Part shown: piece by piece, positions 32,879-42,603 of the stretch
How the letters are laid out: each line of letters opens with the position of its first letter
How positions within the stretch are numbered: the stretch's first letter is position 1
Origin: Candidatus Gastranaerophilales bacterium
GTDB taxonomy: Bacteria > Cyanobacteriota > Vampirovibrionia > Gastranaerophilales > Gastranaerophilaceae
Assembly (NCBI GenBank): GCA_944325625.1
Contig: CALVAP010000004.1
Coordinates: 186,001 to 250,000, forward strand
Direction: 5' to 3'
DNA: 64,000 nucleotides
The notes under the pieces: generated by a model
What the model was told of the DNA's origin: nothing
The model's database searches: none
The model's input: only the letters and a program-made list of their open reading frames with translations
Made by a program: the position numbers and the translations under genes

Positions 32879-33706
32879 ATGATTGATTTAGATAAAGATT
32901 ATGAGGTAGTAGTATTTGCTGTTGGTGAAACCAAAGCAGGTACCAAAATGGGGAAATTACAACTAAAAGATAATGAAGATAATACACTTAATTGTGTCTT
33001 GTGGGAAGAAGCACTAAATCGAATGGACGAAAAAATATTTCGTACAGGTAACATTGTAAAAATTGTAACCGGAACCTACAATCCGCAATACAACAACTGT
33101 CACGTATCATCTTTGGCGCTTATAAAAGAAGCAAAACTTGGGCTCGATGAAACAGAAAGAGAACAGAAGTTTGCACAAATAACAGAGTATGCACAAAGTA
33201 TCAAGAATGAAAAACTCCAAAAATTTGTTTTAGAACTACTTTTTGAATACGAAGAAAAATTTAAACTCGCTCCTGCCGCAAAACTTATGCACCACAACTA
33301 CATAGGCGGACTTCTTGTTCATACGCTTGAATGTCTGGATTACGCAAAAAATATTTGTGCTAATTTTTACCGCAAAGTTAATCTTGATAAAGTATACGCT
33401 GCGTGCATTCTGCATGATTTTGGAAAAATATTTGAATACACAATCAATATAGAAACCGGACTCATAGATTACGACAACGACTTTAAAAAACAATGGATAA
33501 GTCACTCTCAATGGGGATATTCCAACTGTATGACAGCAGGATTCATAGATGTAGCAAAAATGATTGCAACTCACCACGGGAGGCTTGAATGGGGTGCAAT
33601 TGTTGACCTCAACGAACGTGATCTTGAACCCATTGACTATCTCATCCACCATATCGATGATTTATCAGCAAAATTTGGTCAAATAAGCATTGCTGATTTA
33701 AGCTAG
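32879..33706 (+). CDS. yhaM: YhaM-like 3'-5' exoribonuclease (OB-fold plus HD domain)
   Basis: The 275-residue protein has an N-terminal OB-fold (about 1-85) for nucleic acid binding. A linker follows, then an HD phosphohydrolase domain with HHNYIGGLLVHTLECL near 138, ACILHDFGKI near 175 and ATHHGRLEWGA near 236. This arrangement is that of YhaM/CBF1 exonucleases, which trim RNA or DNA from the 3' end with Mn2+. AAAGGAG precedes the ATG. With rny and ymdB it adds to a Firmicutes-like RNA-turnover set. Confidence 0.88.
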   Translation: MIDLDKDYEVVVFAVGETKAGTKMGKLQLKDNEDNTLNCVLWEEALNRMDEKIFRTGNIVKIVTGTYNPQYNNCHVSSLALIKEAKLGLDETEREQKFAQITEYAQSIKNEKLQKFVLELLFEYEEKFKLAPAAKLMHHNYIGGLLVHTLECLDYAKNICANFYRKVNLDKVYAACILHDFGKIFEYTINIETGLIDYDNDFKKQWISHSQWGYSNCMTAGFIDVAKMIATHHGRLEWGAIVDLNERDLEPIDYLIHHIDDLSAKFGQISIADLS

Positions 33707-33772
33707 GTACAAATACCCATAGGATAATTATAAAAGAACAAATAATTTTTATAATCATATTTGTAAGATTTG

Positions 33773-33801
33773 TTGCAATTTATTCCATAATTTTGTAAAA
33801 T
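33773..33801 (+). promoter_or_regulatory. Promoter of prepilin copy 3
   Basis: TTGCAA (33773-33778), 17 bp, TAAAAT (33796-33801), the same as the promoters of copies 1 and 2. Confidence 0.75.
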
Positions 33802-33904
33802 CATATATGTTGAATATGTACACAATTATAGGAGGCAATATTTTATGAATTTTGACAGCTATATTGTTAAAAATGTCGAAATCGCACAAACTGTGCCGCT
33901 AAGC
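33773..33904 (+). repeat. 132-bp prepilin leader cassette, copy 3
   Basis: This is the third instance of the promoter, ribosome-site and 20-codon leader block, about 26 kb from copies 1 and 2. It is nearly identical to copy 1, with one change in the untranslated part and two in the leader codons, one synonymous and one Ile to Val. Confidence 0.9.
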
Positions 33905-34631
33905 CCCCCTCCCCCAGAAGTTAGCTTCTAATAAGGGTTTTGGGCTTTTTAGACGTCACACTAATCGTGCTTTTACCTTGGCTGAAACTCTTATCACTTT
34001 AACCATTATTGGAGTCATAGCTGCTATGACTATCCCCACTCTTGTTTCTAAGTACCAAAAACATTCTTATGTCACCGGACTTAAAAAAGCTTATTCTACT
34101 CTTTCTAATGTCATGGCTCTTGCTATGCACGATGATGAGGTGTTGGAGTATTTTAGCGCTGGAAGCATTGATTTGTATAATAGTTGGCCAAAGATTGTAA
34201 AAAAATACATGAAAGTTGTTAAAACTTGTGAATATCCCAACCTCGGAGATTGTGTTGAGGTGGACGATAACGGACACTCAATACAAGGTGACAACGATAC
34301 AATTTATGTAACTGCTGATGGCATGACTTGGTCATCCAGTGGATTTGATATCAACGGAAAAAAGGGACCTAATCAATGGGGTAGAGATATCTTTGCATTT
34401 TATATAGCAAACGCCGATCGAAATGGAGTAGCTCAGGGCACTGTTATACCTTGGGGCTCAAAATTACAAGCCAAGTACGAGGGTTCTGATACCTACTACT
34501 GGAATAATAACCCGAATTCACCACTCTGTACCACTGAGATTGTTAAACAATACGGAAAAGACAACTACTATTGGGCCCAGGCAAAAAGTTGCGCAGGTCG
34601 AGTGCTTGAAGAAGGCGCGATGAACTACTAA
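33845..34631 (+). CDS. Prepilin-like protein, copy 3, interrupted by a C6-T-C5 tract (apparently phase-OFF)
   Basis: The ATG at 33845 follows AGGAGG and encodes MNFDSYIVKNVEIAQTVPLS, then prolines, and stops at 33929-33931. The body frame is open from the tract through PQKLASNKGFGLFRR and the prepilin signal RAFTLAETLITLTIIG to 34631. Its first start-like codon is the TTG at 33978, already inside the signal. One C fewer or two more would join them (about 262 residues). Much of the 3' half is nearly identical to copy 1 (GSKLQAKYEGSDTYYWNNNP region), suggesting recent duplication or gene conversion; the middle differs. The interrupted tract should slip less than C11, so this copy may be more stably OFF. 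Confidence 0.85.
33904..33915 (+). repeat. C6-T-C5 tract in prepilin copy 3
   Basis: A twelve-base pyrimidine tract interrupted by one T lies at the same place as the longer tracts of copies 1 and 2. It lies in Pro codons and marks the leader/body frame switch. Confidence 0.88.
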
Positions 34632-34652
34632 ACTTCCATAATTAAATAGTTA

Positions 34653-34687
34653 AAAAGCGGGTGAAGGATAAGCCCCCCGCTTTTTTA
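34653..34687 (+). terminator. Terminator between prepilin copy 3 and the pyrimidine phosphorylase gene
   Basis: The stem AAAAAGCGGG pairs with CCCGCTTTTT and ends in TTTTTT on the plus strand. The symmetric A-run lets it work on the minus strand too. Confidence 0.85.
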
Positions 34688-34693
34688 GTCAAA

Positions 34694-35995
34694 CTATTCT
34701 ATCACCGCAAAAATCAAAGACTTTTCTTCTGGTAGCTCTTTTGAGAACTTAAAAGCTTCCATAACCATATCCGCTGCGATTTTTGTATCTTTAATATTCG
34801 TATATATTGTTGCTATAGGCTCATTTTCTTTTACCACTTCACCTGTTTTTTTGTTCAGATACACACCTGCTGAGTAATCAATAATATCTGTTTTTTTCTC
34901 TCTACCTGCTCCCAAAATCTTTGAGGCTTTTGCTATTTTCATCGCATCAATCGAGCTGACATAACCATTTTCTTGTGACAAAATTTCAATCTTCTTAGAA
35001 GCTTGTGGTAACAAATTGTAGTCGTACACAACTTTTGAATTTCCACCCTGAGAAGAAATAAGAGCCTCAAAACATTTTAGTGCCTTTTTACTTTCTACTA
35101 CTTTTTTAATCATTTCAAGTGCTTGTTTTTCATCTTGCGCCTTTTGTTCTTTAATAAGCGCAAGAGAAGCTATTTTGTACGTAATTTCCTCTAAGTCTTT
35201 ACAAATATTTCCCTTCAAAAACTCAATAACTTCAATTACTTCAACAGCATTACCAACCGCTCTTCCCAATGGCTCATCCATAGATGTTACGACCGCGCTT
35301 AATTTTTTACCAAGATTTTTTCCGACCTCTACCATTAATGCTGAAAGCTCATTCGCTTCTTTCGGCGTTTTCATAAACGCTCCCGAACCGTATTTTACAT
35401 CAAGAATTATATTATTTGCACCGGAAGCAAGTTTTTTTGATACTATAGACGATGCTATCAAAGGCATACTGTCTACAGTTGCTGTTACATCTCTAAGAGC
35501 ATATAGTTTTCCGTCTGCCGGTGCAAGATTCGTCGTTTGAGAAGCGATTGCTGCACCTATTTCTTTGACCTGTGAAAAAATTTTTTCCATAGACAAGGCA
35601 CAGTTAAAGTTTGGTATAGCTTCAAGTTTATCTATCGTACCTCCAGTAAAGCCCAAACCTCTGCCCGAAAGTTTTACTATCGGAACACCCAGTGCTTGTA
35701 ATATTGGAATAAGTATCAATGTAATTTTATCCCCCACTCCGCCTGTTGAGTGCTTATCTACAATATTTTCAGATATTGCAGACAAATCCAATACTTCGCC
35801 GGACTTAATCATTGCTCTTGTCAAGTTTGTTGTCTCTTCAATATCCATACCATTGAAATATACAGCCATGAGCCACGCAGATATTTGATAATCGGCAGCT
35901 GAACCATCCATAATTGATTTTATTAAAAATTCAATTTCTTCACGTGAGTGTTTTTGCCCTTTTTTCTTTTTTTCAATTAAATCAACAACTCTCAT
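34694..35995 (-). CDS. deoA: Pyrimidine-nucleoside (thymidine) phosphorylase
   Basis: This 433-residue protein has the family phosphate-binding motif KHSTGGVGDK, the glycosyltransferase-3 block KLSGRGLGFTGGTIDKLEA, and SGAFMKT. It cleaves thymidine, uridine or deoxyuridine with phosphate to free base and (deoxy)ribose-1-phosphate, and works with cytidine deaminase in salvage. Sequence pattern and size resemble Firmicute Pdp as well as DeoA; which nucleosides it takes cannot be told. A GGGG site precedes the ATG, and a good promoter lies at 36024-36051. Confidence 0.93.
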   Translation of the reverse strand: MRVVDLIEKKKKGQKHSREEIEFLIKSIMDGSAADYQISAWLMAVYFNGMDIEETTNLTRAMIKSGEVLDLSAISENIVDKHSTGGVGDKITLILIPILQALGVPIVKLSGRGLGFTGGTIDKLEAIPNFNCALSMEKIFSQVKEIGAAIASQTTNLAPADGKLYALRDVTATVDSMPLIASSIVSKKLASGANNIILDVKYGSGAFMKTPKEANELSALMVEVGKNLGKKLSAVVTSMDEPLGRAVGNAVEVIEVIEFLKGNICKDLEEITYKIASLALIKEQKAQDEKQALEMIKKVVESKKALKCFEALISSQGGNSKVVYDYNLLPQASKKIEILSQENGYVSSIDAMKIAKASKILGAGREKKTDIIDYSAGVYLNKKTGEVVKENEPIATIYTNIKDTKIAADMVMEAFKFSKELPEEKSLIFAVIE

Positions 35996-36023
35996 ATATG
36001 CCCCATAATTTTTCTATAAGATA

Positions 36024-36051
36024 ATTATACACCCGTATTGGTTTCTGTCTA
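36024..36051 (-). promoter_or_regulatory. Promoter of the pyrimidine phosphorylase gene
   Basis: On the minus strand TAGACA (36046-36051), 16 bp, TATAAT (36024-36029), about 30 bases upstream of the ATG at 35995. Confidence 0.5.
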
Positions 36052-36071
36052 TAAATTAAAAAAACAATACA

Positions 36072-36103
36072 AACAAAAGAAGCTCCGAAAATTGGAGCTT
36101 CTT
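36072..36103 (-). terminator. Terminator of the birA-oadGAB operon
   Basis: On the minus strand a 10-bp stem (AAGAAGCTCC with GGAGCTTCTT) with a 7-nt loop is followed by TTGTTTG, just after the stop of oadB. Confidence 0.75.
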
Positions 36104-36125
36104 AAAGTATTAAACAATTGCTTTA

Positions 36126-37301
36126 TTAATGGCAAAGTGCTAACAATACACCAGCTGCAACACCTGAACCTATTACACCGGCAACGTTAGGACCCATTGC
36201 GTGCATAAGAAGATAGTTATTCGGGTTATATTCCAAACCTACCTTGTTAGCTACACGAGCAGCCATTGGTACAGCCGAAACACCTGCCGCACCTATAAGC
36301 GGGTTGATAGGCGTTTTGGAGAACTTGTTCATTATCTTACCAAATATTACGCCTGCTGCTGTTGCAAAACTGAATGCAATAATTCCCAAAATTAAAATAA
36401 ACAATGTTTGTGTTGTCAAAAACTGATCTGCTGAAAGTTTTGAACCAACTGATAAACCAAGGAAAATGGTTACAATGTTAATCAAAGCATTTTGCATAGT
36501 ATCTGACAATCTTTCAACAACGCCACATTCTTTACACAAGTTACCAAATGTCAACGCCCCAATAAGAGGACAAGCATCCGGCAAGAAAATTACGCACAGC
36601 GAAAGTACAACAAGCGGAAAAACAATTTTTTCGCGTTTAGAAACCGCTCTAAGCTGTTCCATTTCAATAACACGTTCTTCTTTTGTTGTGAAAAATTTCA
36701 TAATCGGAGGCTGAATAACAGGAACCAACGCCATATAAGAATATGCAGCAACTGCGATTGCACCTAATAATTCTGGTGCCAACTTAGAAGTTACATAAAT
36801 TGAGGTAGGACCATCCGCACCACCAATTATACCTATTGCACCGGCTTGAGGAAGAGTAAACCCAAACACACAAAGTGCCAGCAATAATGCACCGAATATA
36901 CCAAACTGTGCCGCTCCGCCTAAAAGTGCTGTTTTAGGGTTTGCAATCAACGGTCCAAAGTCCGTCATAGCGCCCACACCCATAAATATAATCAGCGGGA
37001 ATAAACCTTGGTGAATACCTGCCTCATAGATTATTCCCAAAAATCCGTGAGGTCCTGCTATGTCTGCTACCGGAATATTTGACAAAAATCCACCAAACGC
37101 TATCGGCACCAACAACAACGGTTCATATTGTTTTTTTATTCCCAACCAAAGTAAGAACAAACATATAACCAACATTATCGGTGAACCAAATTGATGTAAG
37201 AATTGTTCAAATCCGTTTGTTATCGCGGGGTCTGCAGGCTGTATAAAGTTCGCAATACCTGTAGACTGCCAGAGAGTCATTAATCCGTCTTGAATGTTCA
37301 T
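36126..37301 (-). CDS. oadB: Na+-translocating decarboxylase beta subunit
   Basis: The 391-residue membrane protein has about 10-11 helices and the functional block [20 protein letters not shown], holding the Asp known to be essential for Na+ transport in OadB. Further conserved parts are [15 protein letters not shown] and [14 protein letters not shown]. It couples decarboxylation of carboxybiotin to outward Na+ pumping. It is the last gene of the operon birA-oadG-oadA-oadB. The related glutaconyl- and methylmalonyl-CoA decarboxylase beta subunits share these motifs, but the OadA-type alpha subunit here favours oxaloacetate. Confidence 0.95.
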   Translation of the reverse strand: MNIQDGLMTLWQSTGIANFIQPADPAITNGFEQFLHQFGSPIMLVICLFLLWLGIKKQYEPLLLVPIAFGGFLSNIPVADIAGPHGFLGIIYEAGIHQGLFPLIIFMGVGAMTDFGPLIANPKTALLGGAAQFGIFGALLLALCVFGFTLPQAGAIGIIGGADGPTSIYVTSKLAPELLGAIAVAAYSYMALVPVIQPPIMKFFTTKEERVIEMEQLRAVSKREKIVFPLVVLSLCVIFLPDACPLIGALTFGNLCKECGVVERLSDTMQNALINIVTIFLGLSVGSKLSADQFLTTQTLFILILGIIAFSFATAAGVIFGKIMNKFSKTPINPLIGAAGVSAVPMAARVANKVGLEYNPNNYLLMHAMGPNVAGVIGSGVAAGVLLALCH

Positions 37302-37314
37302 TATTCTCTCCTTC

Positions 37315-39129
37315 CTAGCCTACCACTGCAAGTACTTGTCCAGATTGTACCTGATTTCCAACTTCTACTTCGAGTGAACGTACAACTCCGGAAACAGGTG
37401 ATGTGATTTCAGTTTCCATTTTCATCGCTTCTACTATCAACAACACGTCGCCTTCTTGAATAGTATCGCCTTCTGAAACTTCAATACGAAGAACATTACC
37501 CGGCAATTTTGCCTTGATTTCCTGTCCTTCTGCAGGAGCATGCGCTGCTGCTTCAATTCCGGATTTTACTGCTATATCATATAATTTTCCGTTAACTGTT
37601 GCTTTAGACCCTTCCAGTGCAACAGCGTATTTCTTTCCATTTACTGTTACTGTATATCCGTTAGATTTTTCTGACGAAGATGCAGAATCTTTTGCTGCTT
37701 GAGCTTCTGCACTAACTTTGTTTACAGATACACTTCCTTTGCCAAGTAAGAAGTCTATTCCTTTGTCAACATTACCGTCTTTACAAGCTGCGGCTATAAA
37801 CAAGTTTTCATCTGTAACGGGAAGTCCTGCAGCTTTCAATCTTTCTTCTGCTGCCTTCAATCCCTTTTCAGGATCTTTTTCGTTCAAGTCAACTACTTTT
37901 TCTGTAGTTGGAGCCATATTCATTTTTTCTTCTGCCCATTTTACAAGCTCAGGATCAGGCTCACAAGGAGTTTTTCCAAAATAACCCAAAAGCATTTTTG
38001 CATATCCGGGGTTTGCTTGTTGCCATGGTTCGTCTGTTATTGCGTTCAAGAAAGATTGTTGTGCATAGAATTGAGAAACAGGTGTTACAGATGTTGCAAA
38101 ACCGCCTCTTTCCACTACTTCTTTCATATTTGCTATCAATTTTGGGAACTTATCAAGCATACCCATATCTTTAAGCTGATTTACAGTCGTTGCTGTAGCA
38201 CCACCTGGCAACGGCGCTTGGATAAGTATCGGGTTCACTGCCAATGATATCGGTGAAATAGGATAATCCTTCATACATTCTTTGAAGATTTCTTCTGTAT
38301 CCATTATTTTCTTGATGTCTAATCCCAAGTCATAATCAGTACCCTTAAGAGCGTGCCACATTGAAATAATATCAGGTTGTCCTGTTCCGCCTGATACCGG
38401 TTTCATAGCCAAGTCAATTCCGTCTGCTCCACCTTCTAATGCCGCAAGATATGCAGCTAATCCTGTTCCTGCAGTTTCATGTGAATGGAATCTGATATGT
38501 GCATCTGAGCCTAGAATTTCTCTTGCCATTTTTACGGTTGCATATACTTTTCTAGGATTAGATGTTCCTGAAGCATCTTTAAACGCCAATGAATCAAACG
38601 GCAAACCCGAATCAAGAATATTCCTCAATACTCTTTCATAAAATGCTACATCATGTGCACCTTCACATCCATATGGAAGCTCCATCATTGTTATAGTTAC
38701 TTCATGCTGTAAACCATGTTTCTTAATCGATTGAGCTGAATCTATCAAGTTATTTACATCGTTCAATGCATCAAAGTTTCTTATTACATTAACACCATGT
38801 TTTGCAAACATTTTTGCGTGCAAGTCAATTACATCTCTGGGTTGAGAATTAAGCCCAACAACGTTTACACCGCGAGCAAGCGATTGTAATTTTACATCAG
38901 GTCCTACAGCTGCTCTGATTTTATCCATTGTCTCAAATGCATTTTCATTACAGAAAAAGATAGGAGCCTGAAAACGAGCACCACCTGCTGTTTCAAAGTG
39001 CTTTAATCCAGCATCCACTGCTGATTGAAGTGCCGGGATAAAGTCATCTACTAGCACTTTTGCCCCATAAATCGACTGGAAACCATCTCTAAAAGAGGTA
39101 TCCATTACTTTAATCATTTTTTTTGACAT
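37315..39129 (-). CDS. oadA: Oxaloacetate decarboxylase alpha subunit (carboxyltransferase plus biotinyl domain)
   Basis: Residues 1-450 form the carboxyltransferase TIM barrel and conserved region: [10 protein letters not shown] at the start, [13 protein letters not shown], and [19 protein letters not shown] with a metal-binding His pair. After an Ala/Ser/Glu linker of about 50 residues comes a biotinyl domain with [10 protein letters not shown]; Lys570 is the biotin site. The first motif reads [10 protein letters not shown] rather than the usual DTTLRDGxQS, a mild variation. It transfers CO2 from oxaloacetate to biotin. Pyruvate carboxylase subunit B is the main alternative, but oadG and oadB next to it favour the Na+ pump. 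Confidence 0.94.
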   Translation of the reverse strand: MSKKMIKVMDTSFRDGFQSIYGAKVLVDDFIPALQSAVDAGLKHFETAGGARFQAPIFFCNENAFETMDKIRAAVGPDVKLQSLARGVNVVGLNSQPRDVIDLHAKMFAKHGVNVIRNFDALNDVNNLIDSAQSIKKHGLQHEVTITMMELPYGCEGAHDVAFYERVLRNILDSGLPFDSLAFKDASGTSNPRKVYATVKMAREILGSDAHIRFHSHETAGTGLAAYLAALEGGADGIDLAMKPVSGGTGQPDIISMWHALKGTDYDLGLDIKKIMDTEEIFKECMKDYPISPISLAVNPILIQAPLPGGATATTVNQLKDMGMLDKFPKLIANMKEVVERGGFATSVTPVSQFYAQQSFLNAITDEPWQQANPGYAKMLLGYFGKTPCEPDPELVKWAEEKMNMAPTTEKVVDLNEKDPEKGLKAAEERLKAAGLPVTDENLFIAAACKDGNVDKGIDFLLGKGSVSVNKVSAEAQAAKDSASSSEKSNGYTVTVNGKKYAVALEGSKATVNGKLYDIAVKSGIEAAAHAPAEGQEIKAKLPGNVLRIEVSEGDTIQEGDVLLIVEAMKMETEITSPVSGVVRSLEVEVGNQVQSGQVLAVVG

Positions 39130-39167
39130 GTTTTATTCCTCTTATTACTAATAATTAAAACTTTTAC

Positions 39168-39404
39168 TTAAGCTCTAGCCATAACAGCTGCAATTGCTAT
39201 TGCAATCTGTTCATCTTCTTTTACTGATGTGTTTCTTTTAGTTTTTGCCGTACTTGCAACAACCTCAGGAAATATCTTATTCAAATACGACACAACATTT
39301 GACATAATTCCCATTGCAAAAATAAGAACAGACAAGAACAATAGTACTACGCCCATACCTATGCACATAGCTATCAGTCCTTCTTCAAATAACATCAAAT
39401 TCAT
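39168..39404 (-). CDS. oadG: Na+-pumping decarboxylase gamma subunit
   Basis: This small protein of 78 residues has one N-terminal membrane helix (GLIAMCIGMGVVLLFLSVLI), a short linker, and a C-terminal segment EDEQIAIAIAAVMARA typical of OadG, which contacts the alpha subunit. It holds the decarboxylase complex together at the membrane. GGGAG precedes the ATG, which overlaps the birA stop by 4 bases. Confidence 0.9.
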   Translation of the reverse strand: MNLMLFEEGLIAMCIGMGVVLLFLSVLIFAMGIMSNVVSYLNKIFPEVVASTAKTKRNTSVKEDEQIAIAIAAVMARA

Positions 39405-40123
39405 TGTATTTCTCCCATTGTTATAACTATATCATTATTGGTTATATTATCACATAAAAGTATTGCGCCGTCTTTAGTAAGCGCTTTTACCCTTCCTTTA
39501 TGGATTTGAGATACTGTACTTACCGTTATTTCAGTATCTAAAAAGCATGCCTGTTCTAAATAATCATGCTTTATATTTTCAAATCCTTCCTTCACAAAAG
39601 CTTGATAAGTTTCCTCAAATTCACAAACTAACTTACTTAAAAACTCATCTCTTTCTATATCCCTATTGAGTTCCAAATTTAATGATGTCGCAGGTTTATC
39701 AATGCTTTCTATTTCCTCTAAACTCATATTCAAGTTTATTCCAACACCAAGCGCTATGCCTTTTATCTTGTGCCCTGCAGTACTCGTTTGTGCCAAAATT
39801 CCGGCAATTTTCTTTCCTCCGATTAAAATATCGTTTGGCCACTTTATTTGCGGCATGACACCATATTCTTTTAGAACTCTGCAAACAACCACACAAAGAT
39901 ACTGTGTCAAATTAACGTATGGAAAATTCGGTTCTTCAGGTTTTAAAACTATTGTAAGATATATATTTTGGCTATTTTGAGAAACCCAAACTCTATCAAG
40001 TCTGCCTTTACCATTTGTCTGGCGGTTGCAATAAATAAATGACATATCCGAGAGCTCTTCCATATGCTCTTTTGCATATGTGTTTGTTGAATTCAATTCT
40101 TCCTTAAAGATTAACTCCGCCAT
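39401..40123 (-). CDS. birA: Biotin-[biotin carboxyl carrier] protein ligase
   Basis: The 240-residue protein has the catalytic loop QTNGKGRLDRVWVS, the central KWPNDILIGGKKIAGIL and GVGINLN. It lacks the N-terminal helix-turn-helix of E. coli BirA, so it is a group I ligase without repressor function. It attaches biotin to the Lys of OadA. It is the first gene of the operon and overlaps oadG by 4 bases, a tight coupling of the modifying enzyme to its substrate. Confidence 0.94.
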   Translation of the reverse strand: MAELIFKEELNSTNTYAKEHMEELSDMSFIYCNRQTNGKGRLDRVWVSQNSQNIYLTIVLKPEEPNFPYVNLTQYLCVVVCRVLKEYGVMPQIKWPNDILIGGKKIAGILAQTSTAGHKIKGIALGVGINLNMSLEEIESIDKPATSLNLELNRDIERDEFLSKLVCEFEETYQAFVKEGFENIKHDYLEQACFLDTEITVSTVSQIHKGRVKALTKDGAILLCDNITNNDIVITMGEIQ

Positions 40124-40212
40124 TTCCCAGCTTCTTCACAGCCCAAAATACATATATATCCATTGTACAACGAACATATTTTTTGTGCACATTCATTACC
40201 AAAAATTAAATG

Positions 40213-40242
40213 TTGAAACATAACTTGTTTGTATAGTAAAAT
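40213..40242 (+). promoter_or_regulatory. Promoter of the secreted Lys-tail protein gene, leaderless type
   Basis: TTGAAA (40213-40218), 18 bp, TAAAAT (40237-40242), then 6 nt and the ATG at 40249. Confidence 0.55.
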
Positions 40243-40248
40243 AAAATT

Positions 40249-41391
40249 ATGGGTAGAGGAATTGCAAAAAAAATAATTTCATTATCACTATTGTCCTGCT
40301 TTTTATGGACGAGTTTTCCTTGTGCAAATATTGCCCATGCAGAACCTCTTCATGGCGGTATTCAAAAAGAAGGCGAAGGATTGCATCAGGATAATATTTT
40401 TACCGGAGAAATTCATACTGTTGAATCTCGAGAAACCATCAATATGACCGTATCACAAGTGCTTAGCGGGGCATATTCTCAAGAGGGTGACGAGTTTTTT
40501 GCCGAGATAACTCAAGAGGTAAAAGGCAAAAAAGGAGTTGTATTGCCTGTAGGTACAATTGCCCATGGAACAATTCGCCAACTTGAAGAAGCAAAACGAC
40601 TTGGTCGAGATGCCTGGATTGAAATGGAGTTTGATTATCTTATAACTCCGGATGGCAGAGAAATCCCTATCAAGGCAAAGATGTCATCCAAAGATAATCC
40701 GATTGTTGGAGGAACTAAAGTTGTTGCCCAAAATATCGGCTATACCGCTGCCGGTGGAGTAGTTGGAGGATATGCGGCTTTACAACTGTTTGGTATTGAA
40801 GGAGCCATTGCTTCTCAAGGTTATACCCTTTTGGGCGGGGCTGCTCTTGGCGGAGCAGTTGCACTTGGTATGGCACTCTTTAGAAAGGGAAAGGATGTTC
40901 TGCTTTCTCCAGGCGATGAAATTAAGGTTCAAATTACCTCTGATTTGCCGCTTCCTGTTATCTCTGAAGATGCACTAAGACAAGATGAAATTAAACTTGA
41001 GGGCTTGGATGTTAGAATGTCCAACATAGAAATTGAAAAAGACCCATTCGGTGAAAAAAATACTTATGGCATAACCTTATCTATAATAAATTCAACTAAA
41101 TATACATTCTCCTCATTCGATATTGCCTTAATGGATGAGATGAATAATGTTTATTACGCCTCCATCTTTGGCGAAACCAATATGGCTTTTATGAACTTAA
41201 AACCGGGGGATAGAATAGCCGGTAAAATGGCATTCCCGGTTACAGATTTGAAGCGCAAACATTGGCTTGTTTTCTTTGACAAAAGAACGAGAAAACCCGC
41301 TGCCAAACTTTCTATTGATAATGCAAAACGCGACATTGAACAAAGCAAAAAAGACAAGAAAAACAAGAAAAAACGACGCAAAAAAGATTAA
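40249..41391 (+). CDS. Secreted protein of unknown function with Lys-rich C-terminus
   Basis: A signal peptide (MGRGIAKKIISLSLLSCFLW, cleavage near AHA) precedes a beta-rich domain (about 50-160) with GVVLPVGTIAHGTIRQL and LITPDGREIPIKA. These recall beta-barrel segments of VirB10/TrbI-like or SH3-type proteins, but no assignment is secure. A Gly/Ala-rich hydrophobic stretch (about 165-215) may be a membrane-associated hairpin. The end is extremely basic (KKDKKNKKKRRKKD), as in proteins that contact nucleic acid, LPS or peptidoglycan. No Shine-Dalgarno; TAAAAT ends 6 nt before the ATG. It abuts tyrA tail to tail. Confidence 0.75.
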   Translation: MGRGIAKKIISLSLLSCFLWTSFPCANIAHAEPLHGGIQKEGEGLHQDNIFTGEIHTVESRETINMTVSQVLSGAYSQEGDEFFAEITQEVKGKKGVVLPVGTIAHGTIRQLEEAKRLGRDAWIEMEFDYLITPDGREIPIKAKMSSKDNPIVGGTKVVAQNIGYTAAGGVVGGYAALQLFGIEGAIASQGYTLLGGAALGGAVALGMALFRKGKDVLLSPGDEIKVQITSDLPLPVISEDALRQDEIKLEGLDVRMSNIEIEKDPFGEKNTYGITLSIINSTKYTFSSFDIALMDEMNNVYYASIFGETNMAFMNLKPGDRIAGKMAFPVTDLKRKHWLVFFDKRTRKPAAKLSIDNAKRDIEQSKKDKKNKKKRRKKD

Positions 41392-42198
41392 TTACTTTGT
41401 ATTTTTACCGTTTAAATCATACAGCTTTGAACGTTCTATTCTTATTTCTTCTATTTTTTCTCTGTATCCGTTTTTTAAATCATTTATTGAAGAGCTTAGC
41501 TCATCAATAGCATTTTTTATATTAATTGTGTTCATATTTACCATATCACACGCCATATCAACGTTAGACATAGCAAGCCTCGTCATATCCCTAAAACCGC
41601 TAGCCGCAAGCTCCAATGCCAAATCATCATTCTTTACCATGTTAAATAAAGCCTGTGAAACAACCATTGGCATATGAGAAATCTTTGCTACAGCTTCATC
41701 GTGCTCCCTTGCTTCTGCATATATAACTTTAGCACCGGTTTGTTCTATTATCTTCTCCAATTTTGCCGTTACACTTCTTGGCGTTTCAAATTTTGGAGTT
41801 ATTACCCACTTTGCACCTTCAAAAAGCTCCTTAAATGAGTGTTCAAAACCAAAGTTCTCTGTACCTGCCATCGGGTGTGTACCCACAAAATTGAAAGAGT
41901 AGTCTTTTTCCATAACAAATGCTTTTAGACTGGATACATCCGCAACTATTGTTTCTTTGGGCAGATATTTTTGAAGTGCATCTAATGTTTTTAATACACA
42001 ATTCATCGGAACAGCTACAAATATCACCTCACACTCACTTAAAATTGAAAAGTCAGCAGATATCTTTTGGCAATAAACATCGGCTGTTTCTATTGTTTTG
42101 GGATTTCGCGTAACCGCATACATCTCAAAGTCTTTTTCACTAAGACTTTTTAAAATAGAACCACCTATTAATCCTAAACCGATTATTCCAATCTTCAT
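41392..42198 (-). CDS. tyrA: Prephenate dehydrogenase
   Basis: The 268-residue protein starts with the NAD(P) fingerprint GIIGLGLIGGS and has the prephenate-binding blocks GTHPMAGTENFGF, HDEAVAKISHMPMVVSQAL and ASGFRDMTRLA. It makes 4-hydroxyphenylpyruvate for tyrosine; arogenate as the substrate is possible. There is no ACT or chorismate mutase domain. TATGAT ends 6 nt before the ATG, and the divergent hinT promoter overlaps this short region. Confidence 0.93.
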   Translation of the reverse strand: MKIGIIGLGLIGGSILKSLSEKDFEMYAVTRNPKTIETADVYCQKISADFSILSECEVIFVAVPMNCVLKTLDALQKYLPKETIVADVSSLKAFVMEKDYSFNFVGTHPMAGTENFGFEHSFKELFEGAKWVITPKFETPRSVTAKLEKIIEQTGAKVIYAEAREHDEAVAKISHMPMVVSQALFNMVKNDDLALELAASGFRDMTRLAMSNVDMACDMVNMNTINIKNAIDELSSSINDLKNGYREKIEEIRIERSKLYDLNGKNTK

Positions 42199-42237
42199 GG
42201 TATAATCATACTACAATTTTTATAGAAAGGGTAGCGT

Positions 42238-42576
42238 ATGAAAAAAGATGATTGTATTTTCTGCAAAATTGCAAATGGAGAGTTCAACACAGAGTTTATT
42301 CTTGAAACAGATAAAATTGTCGCATTCAGAGATATTAACCCTCAAGCTCCTGAGCATATCCTGATTGTTCCGAAAGAACACTTCGAAAATATTGTTTCTA
42401 TTGATGATAAAGAACTTTTCTGTGAACTTCTTGAAGGAATTAAAAAAGTCACAGAAAAAATCGGACTTAAAGAATTCCGTACAGTCATAAATACCGGAAA
42501 ACAAGCAGGACAAACTGTTTTCCACACTCATATTCATATCTTAGGCGGAAAAGAGCTAAAACCGACTTTTGACTAA
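42238..42576 (+). CDS. hinT: HIT-family nucleotide-binding hydrolase
   Basis: This 112-residue protein carries the histidine triad in the C-terminal HTHIHILGG and the N-terminal CIFCKIANGE that can bind zinc. HinT-type enzymes hydrolyse AMP-lysine and other purine phosphoramidates. AAAGGG precedes the ATG. The length and both motifs are normal. It is divergent from tyrA with a 39-base gap, so the two promoters must overlap around 42199-42215. Confidence 0.95.
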   Translation: MKKDDCIFCKIANGEFNTEFILETDKIVAFRDINPQAPEHILIVPKEHFENIVSIDDKELFCELLEGIKKVTEKIGLKEFRTVINTGKQAGQTVFHTHIHILGGKELKPTFD

Positions 42577-42603
42577 AGCTTTCTAACCTAAACTCTAAAT
42601 AAT

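Noticed and set aside
6808-33904. CRISPR-like or mobile-element repeats
   Set aside because: The 132-bp repeats are promoter-leader cassettes attached to homologous genes. They are not regularly spaced, and no transposase or terminal inverted repeats are present.
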